Part shown: piece by piece, positions 45,275 through 54,166 of the stretch
Layout: each line of letters opens with the position of its first letter
How positions within the stretch are numbered: the stretch's first letter is position 1
DNA from: Acidobacteriaceae bacterium
GTDB lineage: Bacteria > Acidobacteriota > Terriglobia > Terriglobales > Acidobacteriaceae
Reading direction: 5' to 3'
Length of the DNA stretch: 64,000 nucleotides
Assembly: GCA_003134995.1 (NCBI GenBank)
Contig: PLDC01000028.1
Span: 248,001 to 312,000 of the forward strand
The notes under the pieces: generated by a model
Told to the model about the DNA's origin: nothing
Database searches by the model: none
The model's input: only the letters and a program-made list of their open reading frames with translations
Translations under genes and position numbers: made by a program

Positions 45275-45910
45275 TCAGTGAGCTAAATTCAAAAGATAGA
45301 CCAGCGGCACCACAAACATCCAAACCAGATCCACGAAATGCCAATAAAGGCCGGTGATCTCGAGGTCGTCGGCGTTATAGCGTCCACCCTGGTACTTTAG
45401 CGCTACGGCAATCAGGGCGATGACGCCCCCGGTTACGTGCAGCAGGTGCAAGCCGGTAATGCTGAAAAATAACGAACTGAACAAAGGCGTGCCCCAGGGA
45501 TTGTGGAACAGCGTGGCTCCCTCACCGATCATTCCCATCCATTCTCGAATGTGCAGTACGGCGAAGAGGATTCCGAGGGCAACCGTGATCATGGTGAAGC
45601 GGAACGCCTTCGCTTTGTCGCCCTGCTCGGCCGACCGCACGCCGATGAGCATGGTCAAGCTGCTGGTCAGCAGGATCAGCGTCATGATCGCGACGTTGGT
45701 GATGCTATGAAAAGGTCGAGGCCAATCGGGAGTGGCGTTGCGGATAAATCCGTAGGCGACCAGGCATCCGGCAAAAGTGGCGCTATCTGCAATGATGAAC
45801 AGCCACATCGCCATTTTTTTGGCAGGGACCGAGAATGTGGGCGCGGTCATGGTCTCTGTCGCGCCGGTGCGCGACACCTGCGCGTGAATGGAAAGATCGG
45901 CTTGACTCAC
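45275..45910 (-). CDS. Cytochrome c oxidase subunit III (first copy)
   Basis: GTG 45910 is preceded by GGAGG at 5 bases. The 211-residue protein has five to six helices and the subunit III motifs ITGLHLLHVTGGVIALIA and GLYWHFVDLVWMFVVPLVYL. The second half matches caa3/ba-type subunit III of the two-helix-shorter form. It is separated from the other subunit III gene by a 14-base tandem repeat. Two adjacent subunit III genes are found in several acidobacterial and other clusters; whether both enter one complex is unknown. Confidence 0.92.
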   Translation of the reverse strand: MSQADLSIHAQVSRTGATETMTAPTFSVPAKKMAMWLFIIADSATFAGCLVAYGFIRNATPDWPRPFHSITNVAIMTLILLTSSLTMLIGVRSAEQGDKAKAFRFTMITVALGILFAVLHIREWMGMIGEGATLFHNPWGTPLFSSLFFSITGLHLLHVTGGVIALIAVALKYQGGRYNADDLEITGLYWHFVDLVWMFVVPLVYLLNLAH

Positions 45911-45946
45911 GTTGCCTCCGACTGTTGACTGGGTTCGTGCTTCTTC

Positions 45947-45974
45947 ATTCTCTAGAGCTGATTCTCTAGAGCTG
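45947..45974. repeat. Tandem 14-base repeat between the subunit III genes
   Basis: ATTCTCTAGAGCTG occurs twice in perfect tandem (45947-45960, 45961-45974), followed by degenerate copies containing CAGAGCTTTG. It sits in the leader of the first-copy subunit III gene. A period-14 repeat also containing TCTAGAG on the minus strand lies at 51133-51158. Confidence 0.75.
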
Positions 45975-46003
45975 GTTCAGAGCTTTGTCGTTTACAGCTT
46001 TGT

Positions 46004-46681
46004 TCAGAGCTTCATCCAAAGCAGCAATAACAAATACACCCACAGGCCACCCATGAAATGCCAGTAGCGCGAAGTGGCGTCCAGAGTGCTTCGCCGCAGC
46101 GCGGAGTTATGCACTTTCCCGATCACGCGGACCAGACCGCCGAGGCCGCCGAAGACGTGCAGGGCGTGAGCGACCGTCAGCACATAGAAAAACGAATAGC
46201 TGATGTTCGTGGCGAGTCCGATGCCTTGAGCCTTGAGCTGAATCCAGGCGAAAGTTTGTCCGGCGACAAAGAGCAGTCCCAGAAACAGGGTTACATACAG
46301 CCAGCGCGATGGAATGGCTGAGTGATCTTTATCGCGCCCGGCCCCCATGAAGGCTGCGATCTGCTTTCGCGATAATTCGAGTGTGATGCTGCTGGCAATG
46401 ATCAGAAGCGTATTCAGATAAAGAATAGGCGGTAAAGTAATGTGCACTAACGGCGCAGTTCCCTGCCGAACGATCATGGCACTGGTGAAGGCGGCGAAAG
46501 TCATGGTGATCGACGCCAGAGCCACCCAGATTCCAGTGCTCGCCGGAGGCGGAGATGAGTCTTTTACGCGACGCGGGTCTCCGCCGGCCGGGACCAGGTT
46601 GCGCCAGCCGCCGTTGCCGGAGCCCTCGATCGGTAAACGGCGAGGCTCGATCTTCGGCGGTTCGTGAACTGTTGTTGCCAT
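46004..46681 (-). CDS. Cytochrome c oxidase subunit III (second copy, longer)
   Basis: The 225-residue protein begins with about 45 Pro-rich residues and continues with five helices. Its signatures are SYSFFYVLTVAHALHVFGGL and SRYWHFMGGLWVYLLLLLW. AGGAG lies upstream of ATG 46681. It starts 13 bases from the end of the subunit I gene. Compared with the first copy it keeps the heme-copper oxidase III fold but has a different helix count and N-terminus, so the two may play separate structural roles. Confidence 0.9.
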   Translation of the reverse strand: MATTVHEPPKIEPRRLPIEGSGNGGWRNLVPAGGDPRRVKDSSPPPASTGIWVALASITMTFAAFTSAMIVRQGTAPLVHITLPPILYLNTLLIIASSITLELSRKQIAAFMGAGRDKDHSAIPSRWLYVTLFLGLLFVAGQTFAWIQLKAQGIGLATNISYSFFYVLTVAHALHVFGGLGGLVRVIGKVHNSALRRSTLDATSRYWHFMGGLWVYLLLLLWMKL

Positions 46682-46694
46682 ACTGATTGAACTC

Positions 46695-48479
46695 CTACTT
46701 CTCTTCGTCGGTGTTCTTAAGTTGCTCAGTTGAGGTCTGCATCACATAATCGGTGCTCGCACCCTCGACGCTGTACTGATACGGATCGTGGTAGACCACC
46801 GGCATCTTATCGCCGAAGTTGTTGTGAGGCGGCGGCGTAGCTGTACTCCATTCCAGCGAAGTGCCTTCCCAAGGATTGTCGTTGGGAGCCACCTTGCCCC
46901 AGAACCGGCTGTGGATCAGGTTGTAAACGAAAATTAGCTGGGCAAAGCCGGTGAACAGCGCCGCGATGGTGATGAACTTGTGCACCGGGATTAGCGGAAT
47001 CAGATAATCGTCAGTGAAAGCCTGGTAGCGCCGAACGTTTCCTGCGATTCCCAGATAGTGGAACGGCATGAAGATGCAGTATGCGCCCACGAAGCTCATC
47101 CAGAAATGAACCTTACCCAAAGTCTCGTTCATCATGCGGCCGGTCATCTTGGGGAACCAGAAGTAGGTTCCGGCGAAGATGCCGAACATGGCGGCGACTC
47201 CCATTACCAGGTGGAAGTGGCCGACCACGAAATAGGTGGCGTGCAGCATGATGTCGATCGAAGGCTGGGCCAGGAAAAAGCCGCTGACGCCGCCGCTGAT
47301 GAACATTGAGATGAAGCCCAGCGCGAACAGCGACGCCGAGTTGATTCGCAATCTGGAACCGTAGAGACTGCCAAGCCAGATCAGAACGACGATGGTCGAG
47401 GGAATCGTGATCACCAGCGTGGGGAACGAGAAGGCCAACGAGGAGACGGGATTCATCCCGCTGACGAACATGTGGTGTCCGTAAACCATGTAGCTGAGTA
47501 GGGCCAGGGCTCCCATGGAATAAATGAGGACTCGGTGGCTGAGCATCGGCCGGCGCATGTTGGTAATCAGGACGTGGGAGACGATGCCCAGGCCGGGGAC
47601 GATCGCGATGTAGACCTCGGGATGTCCGAAGAACCAGAACAGGTGTTGCCAGAGAAGAGTCGAGCCTCCGGAGCCGGGCAGTACCTGATCATTGATCACC
47701 GCGTTACTGGGCCTGAAGAAACTGGTTCCGGCAACGTGGTCGAGAATCAACAAGAGGCAGGCGGGCATGAGCACGGCAAACGCCGTCAAGCCCATGATCG
47801 AAGTAATGAACCAAGCCCAAGCGGTTAACGGGAGCCGCATCAGAGACATGCCTTTGCAGCGCATGTCCAGCGTAGTGGTAATGAAGTTCAAAGAACCCAG
47901 CAGCTGGCCGATACAGAATATTGCGATTGAAGCTGCCCAGAGAACCACGCCGAGACCTTCCCCGGGGCCGCCTACGTCACCAATCGCACTCAACGGAGCA
48001 TACTGCGTCCAGCCACCCAGAGTTGGTCCGGTGCCGGTAAAGAACGAAGCGACCAGAACGAGGAAGGCCGTGAACGTGACCCAGAACGACATCATATTGA
48101 AGTGGGGGAAGGGCATGTCTTCCGCACCCGTCTGGATGGGCAGGAAGAAATTTCCAAATGCGGCGAACGGCGCGGTGGTGAGTACGAAGAAGACCATGAT
48201 CGTGCCGTGCATGGTCATCAGCTGCAAGTAATACTCGGGCGTCATCACGTCGCCGGGCGCACCGTTCTTAGAGAGCAAATGCAGGCCGGGGATCGCCAGG
48301 CTGCCGTAGCCAAGGTGGAGACGCATGATCCACGAGAGCACCATCCCGATCAGGGCGGCGAGCAGAGCCAGCGCGTAATATTGTTTGCCGATGACTTTGT
48401 GGTCGATGCTGAAGACATGCTTCCGGATGAAGCTGGTGGGCGCTCCGTGTGGCACCGCATGTGTGGACATATCGTGCAT
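46695..48479 (-). CDS. ctaD: Cytochrome c oxidase subunit I
   Basis: The catalytic subunit (594 residues, 12 helices) carries all metal ligands: MHGTIMV (low-spin heme His), FGHPEVYI (Cu-B His and the cross-linked Tyr of type A oxidases), GHHMFVSGM (the Cu-B His pair) and VVGHFHLVMG (the heme His ligands). HPEVY with Glu places it in the A1-type group that pumps protons through both D and K channels. It uses electrons from Cu-A in subunit II to reduce oxygen. Spacing to the neighbours is under 55 bases, as expected for an operon. Confidence 0.97.
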   Translation of the reverse strand: MHDMSTHAVPHGAPTSFIRKHVFSIDHKVIGKQYYALALLAALIGMVLSWIMRLHLGYGSLAIPGLHLLSKNGAPGDVMTPEYYLQLMTMHGTIMVFFVLTTAPFAAFGNFFLPIQTGAEDMPFPHFNMMSFWVTFTAFLVLVASFFTGTGPTLGGWTQYAPLSAIGDVGGPGEGLGVVLWAASIAIFCIGQLLGSLNFITTTLDMRCKGMSLMRLPLTAWAWFITSIMGLTAFAVLMPACLLLILDHVAGTSFFRPSNAVINDQVLPGSGGSTLLWQHLFWFFGHPEVYIAIVPGLGIVSHVLITNMRRPMLSHRVLIYSMGALALLSYMVYGHHMFVSGMNPVSSLAFSFPTLVITIPSTIVVLIWLGSLYGSRLRINSASLFALGFISMFISGGVSGFFLAQPSIDIMLHATYFVVGHFHLVMGVAAMFGIFAGTYFWFPKMTGRMMNETLGKVHFWMSFVGAYCIFMPFHYLGIAGNVRRYQAFTDDYLIPLIPVHKFITIAALFTGFAQLIFVYNLIHSRFWGKVAPNDNPWEGTSLEWSTATPPPHNNFGDKMPVVYHDPYQYSVEGASTDYVMQTSTEQLKNTDEEK

Positions 48480-48529
48480 TGCTCACCCCAACGAGATGTA
48501 TTTTCCCGCAGATGCTGCACAGACCATAG

Positions 48530-49333
48530 TTACTGCAGCGCCGCCTGTTGCTTGATCCAGGCATCGTAATCTTCCTGCGACATGACCTCGAGATATGCCT
48601 TCATGTTGTAGTGCCCGAGGCCGCAAAGCTGGGTGCAGACGATTTCGTACTTGCCGATCTTCGTTGCCGTGAAGTGAAGAGTGACGTCCAATCCGGGAAC
48701 AAAATCCTGCTGCACCCTTAATTCAGGGACGTAGAAGGAATGTCCCACGTCCTTCGAGTGCATAAGCAGGTGAATCTCCCGGTTGACGGGTATTGCCATT
48801 TCAGCGGTTACGATATCGTCCTTGGAATCCGGATCGTTCGTGGTATCGAGGCCGAAGAAGTTCGCATTGGCCTCGCTGATCTTGTCAGGATGCAGAGGAC
48901 CAAACGTGCCATCGGGCCCGGGGTAACGGAAATAAAACGCAAACTGTCCGGCTTGCACCTGGATGGGCATTGCGTTCGCTGAGGGCGCTGTGAAATAAAC
49001 ACTAGCCCACGCTTTGACGCCGAACACGCCCAAAGCCAGACACTCCGTGCCCACCAGCAGGAAAGCGGCGATTACCAATCCTTTGGCGCCGCCGGGAAAG
49101 CTCTTGATTTTGTCGCCGGGTTTCGGGCTGGAAAACTTCCAGATGAAAAATGCCAGCAAAAACTGAGAGGCGAGGAACGAAAGACCAGCTTCCCACATCG
49201 TATCCGTGTACTGTTCGTCGATGAGATAGCCGTGGGTGGAAATATCCTGTGGCATCGGCCACATGTGCATGACGATGGGAATCGCCGAAGCAATTGCGAT
49301 CAGAATGATCGTCACCGCGAATATCTTCGCCAT
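48530..49333 (-). CDS. ctaC: Cytochrome c oxidase subunit II
   Basis: I start at ATG 49333 (GAGG 8 bases upstream) since the outer frame lacks protein character. The 267-residue protein has three hydrophobic segments, one more than usual, then a Cu-A domain with CTQLCGLGHYNM (Cys233, Cys237, His241, Met244). The electron-entry aromatic stretch reads QFAFYFRYPG, with Phe where most have Trp. It has no fused cytochrome c domain, so a separate cytochrome must deliver electrons; the diheme gene just upstream is the obvious candidate. Confidence 0.93.
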   Translation of the reverse strand: MAKIFAVTIILIAIASAIPIVMHMWPMPQDISTHGYLIDEQYTDTMWEAGLSFLASQFLLAFFIWKFSSPKPGDKIKSFPGGAKGLVIAAFLLVGTECLALGVFGVKAWASVYFTAPSANAMPIQVQAGQFAFYFRYPGPDGTFGPLHPDKISEANANFFGLDTTNDPDSKDDIVTAEMAIPVNREIHLLMHSKDVGHSFYVPELRVQQDFVPGLDVTLHFTATKIGKYEIVCTQLCGLGHYNMKAYLEVMSQEDYDAWIKQQAALQ

Positions 49334-49373
49334 ATCGCCCGCCTCTGGCCTGGATGATCCGGCCGTTTTAAAT

Positions 49374-49403
49374 AATGCCGCAGCGTCTGATCGCTGCGGC
49401 ATT
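49374..49403 (-). terminator. Hairpin between the cupredoxin and subunit II genes
   Basis: AATGCCGCAGCG (49374-49385) and CGCTGCGGCATT (49392-49403) form a perfect 12-bp stem with a 6-base loop. The minus strand continues ATTTAAAAC, a weak U-tract, so partial termination may set a ratio between upstream electron carriers and oxidase subunits. Confidence 0.65.
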
Positions 49404-49451
49404 GTTAGTTCGCTCGATTGTCCCGCTTCTCTAACTAAGCGGCCCAGCGCG

Positions 49452-50186
49452 CTACTTCGCCTTGAAGGTGAAGTTCGCGCTTGCAGCCGCACCGGCGGCA
49501 ACCGTTACCTTCTGGGTCTGAGTGCCAGCGGCCTCATGCCATGCCGTCACGGTGTAGTTTCCGGGTGGCACGTTGTTGATAGTGAAATTGCCGTTCTCGT
49601 CGCTGGTGGCATATGGCCCTTTGACGACTGCGAACCAACCGTTCATCCAGGGATGGATGTTGCACTTTACCGGAATAAACTCCGTAGCTTTCCAGCTCTT
49701 CTCGACCGGCGGCGATCCTGGCGGCTGAGACTGATTCCACGGGATGTTGCCCGTCATCGGATTGGGGTTCGGATGAATGTTGTGGGCCGTTTGATCGCTG
49801 GTTTGAACCTTGAATGACTCGCCTGTGTCCATTGCCAACACATGCGGTGTATACATGCAATTCCTTTGATCGAACACCAGGACCGCGTTTGATGCCTGGG
49901 CGGCGCCAGTCCAGCCGTCGATGTAGAGGACCACATTCGCCAGTCCTCCATTTGCGCCGGCCACATAGGTTTCGTAGTGCGCAGGATCGCTGGCATGTGC
50001 CTTGGAGCAGTAAGGGTCTTTCGACATGTCGATGCCCTTCATGTGCGGAGCCGGCCCGTCGAGCTTGACCGTTCCGGTAATCTTGCCCTCACCGGCCGCA
50101 TTGACTCCCTGGCTCAAGATCAACGCCGCACAACCCACAAGAACTACTGCCGATAGTACAACCGCAAGATTGTGTCGATTCCTCAT
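49452..50186 (-). CDS. Exported cupredoxin-like protein with a regulatory-type domain
   Basis: A signal region (LAVVLSAVVLVGCAALIL) contains a possible lipobox at Cys19 or a type I site near VNA-AGEG. The middle of the 244-residue protein is a cupredoxin fold with likely type 1 copper ligands: His in TAHNIHPN and the C-x2-H-x2-M pattern CNIHPWM. The C-terminal 80 residues form a carboxypeptidase-regulatory-like beta-sandwich (DENGNFTINNVPPGNYTVTA). It sits between cytochrome and oxidase genes, so periplasmic electron transfer to Cu-A is a reasonable hypothesis. Confidence 0.82.
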   Translation of the reverse strand: MRNRHNLAVVLSAVVLVGCAALILSQGVNAAGEGKITGTVKLDGPAPHMKGIDMSKDPYCSKAHASDPAHYETYVAGANGGLANVVLYIDGWTGAAQASNAVLVFDQRNCMYTPHVLAMDTGESFKVQTSDQTAHNIHPNPNPMTGNIPWNQSQPPGSPPVEKSWKATEFIPVKCNIHPWMNGWFAVVKGPYATSDENGNFTINNVPPGNYTVTAWHEAAGTQTQKVTVAAGAAASANFTFKAK

Positions 50187-50243
50187 TAGAAAGTCCTCTC
50201 GTTAAATCCACGTTAAGATTTGGCAACTATTCGCGGCGCGTTC

Positions 50244-51122
50244 CTATTGTTGTCCCGCCGGAGCATTGGGATCAACTGGTTTCAGGGCGAGTTGCTTGGC
50301 CATTTCTTTCTCCTTACTCTTTTGGGACATGAAAGTCCGCAGATAGAAAACCAAGTCCCAAGCCTCGTCCGGCTTAATGTTGTCGGCAAACGACGGCATA
50401 GGAGTCCCGTCCAAGCCGGTCATGAAAATCCGGTAAATATCCTGATCGGTGTCGCCGCATTTTGGCCGGGTTCCATCGGTAAAGTTAAAGGCCGCGATTG
50501 GCCGGCCGAGATCGTCCTGAAGGGTCGAGGCGGACGGTCCGTTGGCCATGCCTTGTACACCATGGCACTTCCAGCATTGCATCCTGGCGAACACATCGCG
50601 TCCGGCCTTGATGCGCTCCGCAGTGACCTCCGGCTCGGGTGGGATCGGGATGGGTGTCCCCGGTTTTTCGCCGACCCAGCGCGGAGAGAAGTGCTTCACC
50701 CATGCCACGAGGTCGGCACGCTGCTGCTTGCTTAAGGTGTTCCACTGCGGCATGTTGGATCTGTCGAAACCACGAGTAATGGCATCATAAAGATCCTGAT
50801 CGGTGGGCAAAGTTCCAGTCGGAGTGGAGCGACACTTGAATATGCCCAACTGGAAGTCGCGTGGCTGTTGGTACATGGGGGGCTGCATGTAAGGGGCGTT
50901 CTCGCCGTTCCCATCGCCTAGCGGGCCGTGGCAACCGACGCAATAGCGCCGGTAGTCGCCCTTTGCGTCTTTGGCGTGGCCGGTAATATTTCCGACGTGG
51001 CTTTCTGTGCCCAGACGCGTGTCGATGTCACTGGTTGACAGCTGCGCCGAGGATACGGTCGGGAGTACAAAAACCGCGGCTGCGCTCAGTAGGAGCGACC
51101 ACTTCTCCAATCTTGTTCGCAT
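50244..51122 (-). CDS. Diheme cytochrome c
   Basis: The 292-residue protein has a signal peptide (ending TVSSAQ) and two heme c sites, CVGCH (61-65) and CWKCH (183-187), each in a cytochrome c domain; candidate Met ligands are NMPQW and PMPSF. The hemes are attached in the periplasm. Placed directly before the cupredoxin and oxidase subunits, it most likely donates electrons to Cu-A, filling the part that a caa3 oxidase would have fused to subunit II. GAGAGGG provides a clear ribosome site. Confidence 0.92.
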   Translation of the reverse strand: MRTRLEKWSLLLSAAAVFVLPTVSSAQLSTSDIDTRLGTESHVGNITGHAKDAKGDYRRYCVGCHGPLGDGNGENAPYMQPPMYQQPRDFQLGIFKCRSTPTGTLPTDQDLYDAITRGFDRSNMPQWNTLSKQQRADLVAWVKHFSPRWVGEKPGTPIPIPPEPEVTAERIKAGRDVFARMQCWKCHGVQGMANGPSASTLQDDLGRPIAAFNFTDGTRPKCGDTDQDIYRIFMTGLDGTPMPSFADNIKPDEAWDLVFYLRTFMSQKSKEKEMAKQLALKPVDPNAPAGQQ

Positions 51123-51132
51123 GTCTATCCCT

Positions 51133-51158
51133 CTCTAGAAATCAGGCTCTAGAAATCA
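51133..51158. repeat. Period-14 tandem repeat spanning the end of the porin-like gene
   Basis: CTCTAGAAATCA is repeated at 51133-51144 and 51147-51158. The second copy contains the TAG stop of the porin-like gene, so the repeat duplicates the stop region. It also lies near the ribosome site of the next gene, 51122. Confidence 0.7.
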
Positions 51159-52687
51159 AAGTCAAGTCCCATCAGGATTTCGCTGGTGTTGATGTTGGTA
51201 AGCGCTCCGGTGGTAAGGTTCGCCGGCCCGGTACCGTCTTGATGCAGCCAGTTGTACTCGTTGTGCCAGGCCAAACCGGCGCGGCTGGTCATGAACGGGT
51301 TGTAGCGGAAACCGATGGTGTAGGTGGAGATGTTCCCGAAATTTGATGGCGTCGCCCCTGAGGCCGTAAACGTGCCGGAACTAGACTGCAGACATGCCGT
51401 GCACGCCGCCCCATTGGCTTGCTGCGACATTTTCTCCACCTCATAACGACCGATGAAGATCAGTTGCGGACTGTAGATGTAGTGACCCTCGAACGTTGCG
51501 CCGTTCCAGCTGGGCGATTGCGCTCCCGCGGGAAGAGGTGTTCCCGGCACATTGTTCAAAGGGCAACCGGGGGCCGGACTTGAGCAGGTTGCTGTTGTGC
51601 CGCCGTTGCCGTCGGTCGCTTCCGCATTGCCATAACCCTGCCCGAACCACGCGTTATCCGAGCCGTGCTGAGTGACCACCGTAAGACCGACGTGTGGGCC
51701 GAAGTAGAATTGCCCCACGAAGCCCTCTCGGCTGAAGCTCTTGTTGCCAATTCCCGAACCACCGATGGGAACTCCGCCCTCAGTCAGATAGTAGGTCGAC
51801 GCTTCGCCGGCCATGGCGTAGAACCCGACGCGCTGAACTCCGAGTCTACCCGCATCGAAAGCCTGGCTTGCGGCAAAGAACCCCGTGTAGGCATTGGCTG
51901 TGGTACTCAGGTTCACATTGCCATCACTGGAGCTGACAAGGCTGGCGGAAATGCGCGTCCGATCATCGGCGGAGTGCCCGAGGTATTCAATACCGAGTTG
52001 GTTGTCACCGATCTGGCCGAAGATGTTGCCATCACCCTGCGGGATGAAGTGATAGGTCTGGTAAATGCCGCCGTTACCGGTCAGCGTGAGAATGCGTTTT
52101 TCAGAAAGCAGGTTGTCAAGTTCGAATCTGCCCAACTTAAAGTTGAACCAAGAACTGTGGAAGATGTTATCGAAGCGCACAAAGACCTGCTCAAAATGAA
52201 AAGCTCCGGTTGGATCGGAGGACGGGAGCAGATAGAACGAGATGTTCTTCTCGAGAGTTCCACCGGTGTGGAAATCGAGCCCGCTCAAGTCAAAACCGGA
52301 AGAAGAGACGCGCTGGATCGCCTGCCCTCCGTCGGGCGCTCCGGCGGTGTATGTGTCAACTTGAACCTTGCCCACGCTGACACGATGCCAGATAGGCGTG
52401 ATGCGGAAGACCACCGGCCAATATCCGGGATTCTGCCAGATCGGAGCATCGCGATCGTTCATGAGCTGGTAGCCGTTGTCTTTGAACTTTTGTCCAAAGT
52501 AGTTCAGCATCGGCCACGACTCATGGCAAGCCGAGCAGCGCAGGCCATACTTCCTGGCGAAGGCCGGCAGGGCGTTCGCGGGCTGGCTGCAGGTGAGAAC
52601 TATAGATGCGAGAACCAGAGCGACAGCCGCGAAAGAACTCGCGAGCTGCAAGATATTGCGGAAACGAAAACGATCAGAAACTTGCAT
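51149..52687 (-). CDS. Monoheme outer-membrane porin-like cytochrome
   Basis: ATG 52687 follows GAGGAG at 7 bases. After a signal segment (LASSFAAVALVLASIVL) the mature 512-residue protein opens with a single heme site, CSACH (51-55), in LPAFARKYGLRCSACHESWP. The remaining 440 residues alternate strand-like stretches ending in an aromatic residue (ILMGLDFDF), as in a beta-barrel. It is the first gene of the respiratory operon. The design, heme plug plus barrel, suggests electron transfer at or across the outer membrane, but that function is not established for this family. Confidence 0.8.
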   Translation of the reverse strand: MQVSDRFRFRNILQLASSFAAVALVLASIVLTCSQPANALPAFARKYGLRCSACHESWPMLNYFGQKFKDNGYQLMNDRDAPIWQNPGYWPVVFRITPIWHRVSVGKVQVDTYTAGAPDGGQAIQRVSSSGFDLSGLDFHTGGTLEKNISFYLLPSSDPTGAFHFEQVFVRFDNIFHSSWFNFKLGRFELDNLLSEKRILTLTGNGGIYQTYHFIPQGDGNIFGQIGDNQLGIEYLGHSADDRTRISASLVSSSDGNVNLSTTANAYTGFFAASQAFDAGRLGVQRVGFYAMAGEASTYYLTEGGVPIGGSGIGNKSFSREGFVGQFYFGPHVGLTVVTQHGSDNAWFGQGYGNAEATDGNGGTTATCSSPAPGCPLNNVPGTPLPAGAQSPSWNGATFEGHYIYSPQLIFIGRYEVEKMSQQANGAACTACLQSSSGTFTASGATPSNFGNISTYTIGFRYNPFMTSRAGLAWHNEYNWLHQDGTGPANLTTGALTNINTSEILMGLDFDF

Positions 52688-53068
52688 AGCCGTGCTCCTC
52701 GGCAAGATCGAATCAAGATCTGGTTTGCGAAACTGGACTCCCATAGAGGTAGAGTAATGCTGACGGGTCGAACAAAAGCGAATGCCGGACTGGGAGTCTT
52801 TCCCCATTTTTCTTGCGGTACGGAGTTTCTTGCAGTGGTCCTACCACCGAACCAGTCGTGGATACTACTGCTGCCTATGCACAAACGTCAAGAGTTTTCT
52901 CAAGAAATTTCTCTTGCCCACCTCCCGAAGGGAGAACAAGGTTTTACAAAACTTTAACAATGTCAAAGAAAATCTGCCCGAAAACCCCGCATCCAGGTCA
53001 AAACTGCCAGCGAGGGTTGACAGGTTTGCATCCGCAGTAAGAGACTCGGTGGAGTCTGGAACCGGATT
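52688..53068. other. Divergent intergenic region of the respiratory operon and SH3-like genes
   Basis: This 381-base region is AT-richer than its flanks and must hold the promoters of both units. A short hairpin CTCCC-GAA-GGGAG (52922-52934) lies in the presumed leader of the minus-strand operon. I cannot assign -35/-10 boxes with confidence. No RNA gene is seen. Confidence 0.45.
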
Positions 53069-54166
53069 ATGCGGGATTTGCGGGAGTTGTTTCGAGGGTT
53101 CGCATGGCGCCATCGCCCGGTCTGTCAGCTCGGATCACGCGCTGGCCGCTCGTTTCTGCCTGTACTTCTCCTGCTTGTCCTAGTGGCGATTCCTGTCGCC
53201 GCACGGGGGAAAGATAAGTTGCACTACGGGGAGGGTTTGATCGTCAACATCCCCATCCCTGAAAGTGAAGTGCAGCAGGTCGTGCAAGAGATCACGCAGA
53301 ACGGTTTGATTCGGGGAACCAAGGAGTACAACAAAGACGAGTTCGTTAGCGGAGCGAAAGCTGCTACTTCTACTCGTGCGTTTCCGCCCTGGACCGAAGG
53401 CGGCAAGGTCTTCTACAAGGTTCGCGAGCAGGCGATCGATCCCCGCAACTTCAAGGATAGCTCCGACGTTGGGACGCTGGCCGTGCGCTACGTGTTGCAA
53501 CCGCAAGGCGAGAAGAACACGGTCCTGCGCATCGACGCGCTTTTCGAGGAAGACTACCGCCACATAATTCATAAATCGAACGGCTCGGTCGAAAGCAGCG
53601 AATACAAAGACATTCAGGAACACCTTGAAGCCATCGAGGTGATGAAGCAGCAGAACGTCGAATCCGAAAAAGAGCGACAGGAACTGCTGGCGAAGAAACA
53701 CAAAGCCGCCTCGCCAACTTACGCACCAACCGAGACGACAGAGCAGTCGTCGTCTCAGGCCTTATCTCGAGCTGCGGAACCCACTGCAGCGAAAATGCCA
53801 ACCGCAGAAGCGCCGGTCCGTAGCGAGCCTGCACCCCAGACTGCCGCATCTCAGCCTCAGGACCAAGTATTGTCGAATCAAACCGCAGCCGTGACCGCCG
53901 CGCCGGGCCAGACTTTGCCCGGTCAAACTCTGCCCGGTCAAACTCTGGAAGATCACGTCAAGGAACTTCGCAAGCAGGTCGAGCGCTTGGTGAAGGCACC
54001 GGGCGCGCCGCTCAAAACCGCGCCTTTTCACACCGCGAGCACGCTGCAGAGCCTGACCCCGGGCACGGAAGTCCTGATTCTGATTTCAACGCCTTACTGG
54101 TATGGCGTGGAGACGCACGACGGGCAACACGGATGGATCATGCGGGATGAGGTGGAACAGCCATGA
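53069..54166 (+). CDS. Exported SH3-like domain protein
   Basis: The 365-residue product has a signal helix (FLPVLLLLVLVAIPVAA) after about 28 charged residues. A domain of about 180 residues with YRHIIHKSNGSVESSEYKDI follows, then a Pro/Ala/Thr linker containing three exact PGQTL units coded by 15-base tandem repeats (53903-53947). The end is a bacterial SH3-like fold (about residues 318-365, SLTPGTEVLILISTPYWYGV, HGWIMRDEVEQP). SH3-like domains commonly bind cell-wall peptides. The stop overlaps the next start (ATGA), so the two genes likely act together. Confidence 0.75.
   Translation: MRDLRELFRGFAWRHRPVCQLGSRAGRSFLPVLLLLVLVAIPVAARGKDKLHYGEGLIVNIPIPESEVQQVVQEITQNGLIRGTKEYNKDEFVSGAKAATSTRAFPPWTEGGKVFYKVREQAIDPRNFKDSSDVGTLAVRYVLQPQGEKNTVLRIDALFEEDYRHIIHKSNGSVESSEYKDIQEHLEAIEVMKQQNVESEKERQELLAKKHKAASPTYAPTETTEQSSSQALSRAAEPTAAKMPTAEAPVRSEPAPQTAASQPQDQVLSNQTAAVTAAPGQTLPGQTLPGQTLEDHVKELRKQVERLVKAPGAPLKTAPFHTASTLQSLTPGTEVLILISTPYWYGVETHDGQHGWIMRDEVEQP
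53903..53947 (+). repeat. Three 15-base tandem repeats inside the SH3-like gene
   Basis: The repeats code for PGQTLPGQTLPGQTL. The last two copies are identical and the first differs by silent changes, so repeat number may vary among strains without breaking the frame. Confidence 0.85.
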
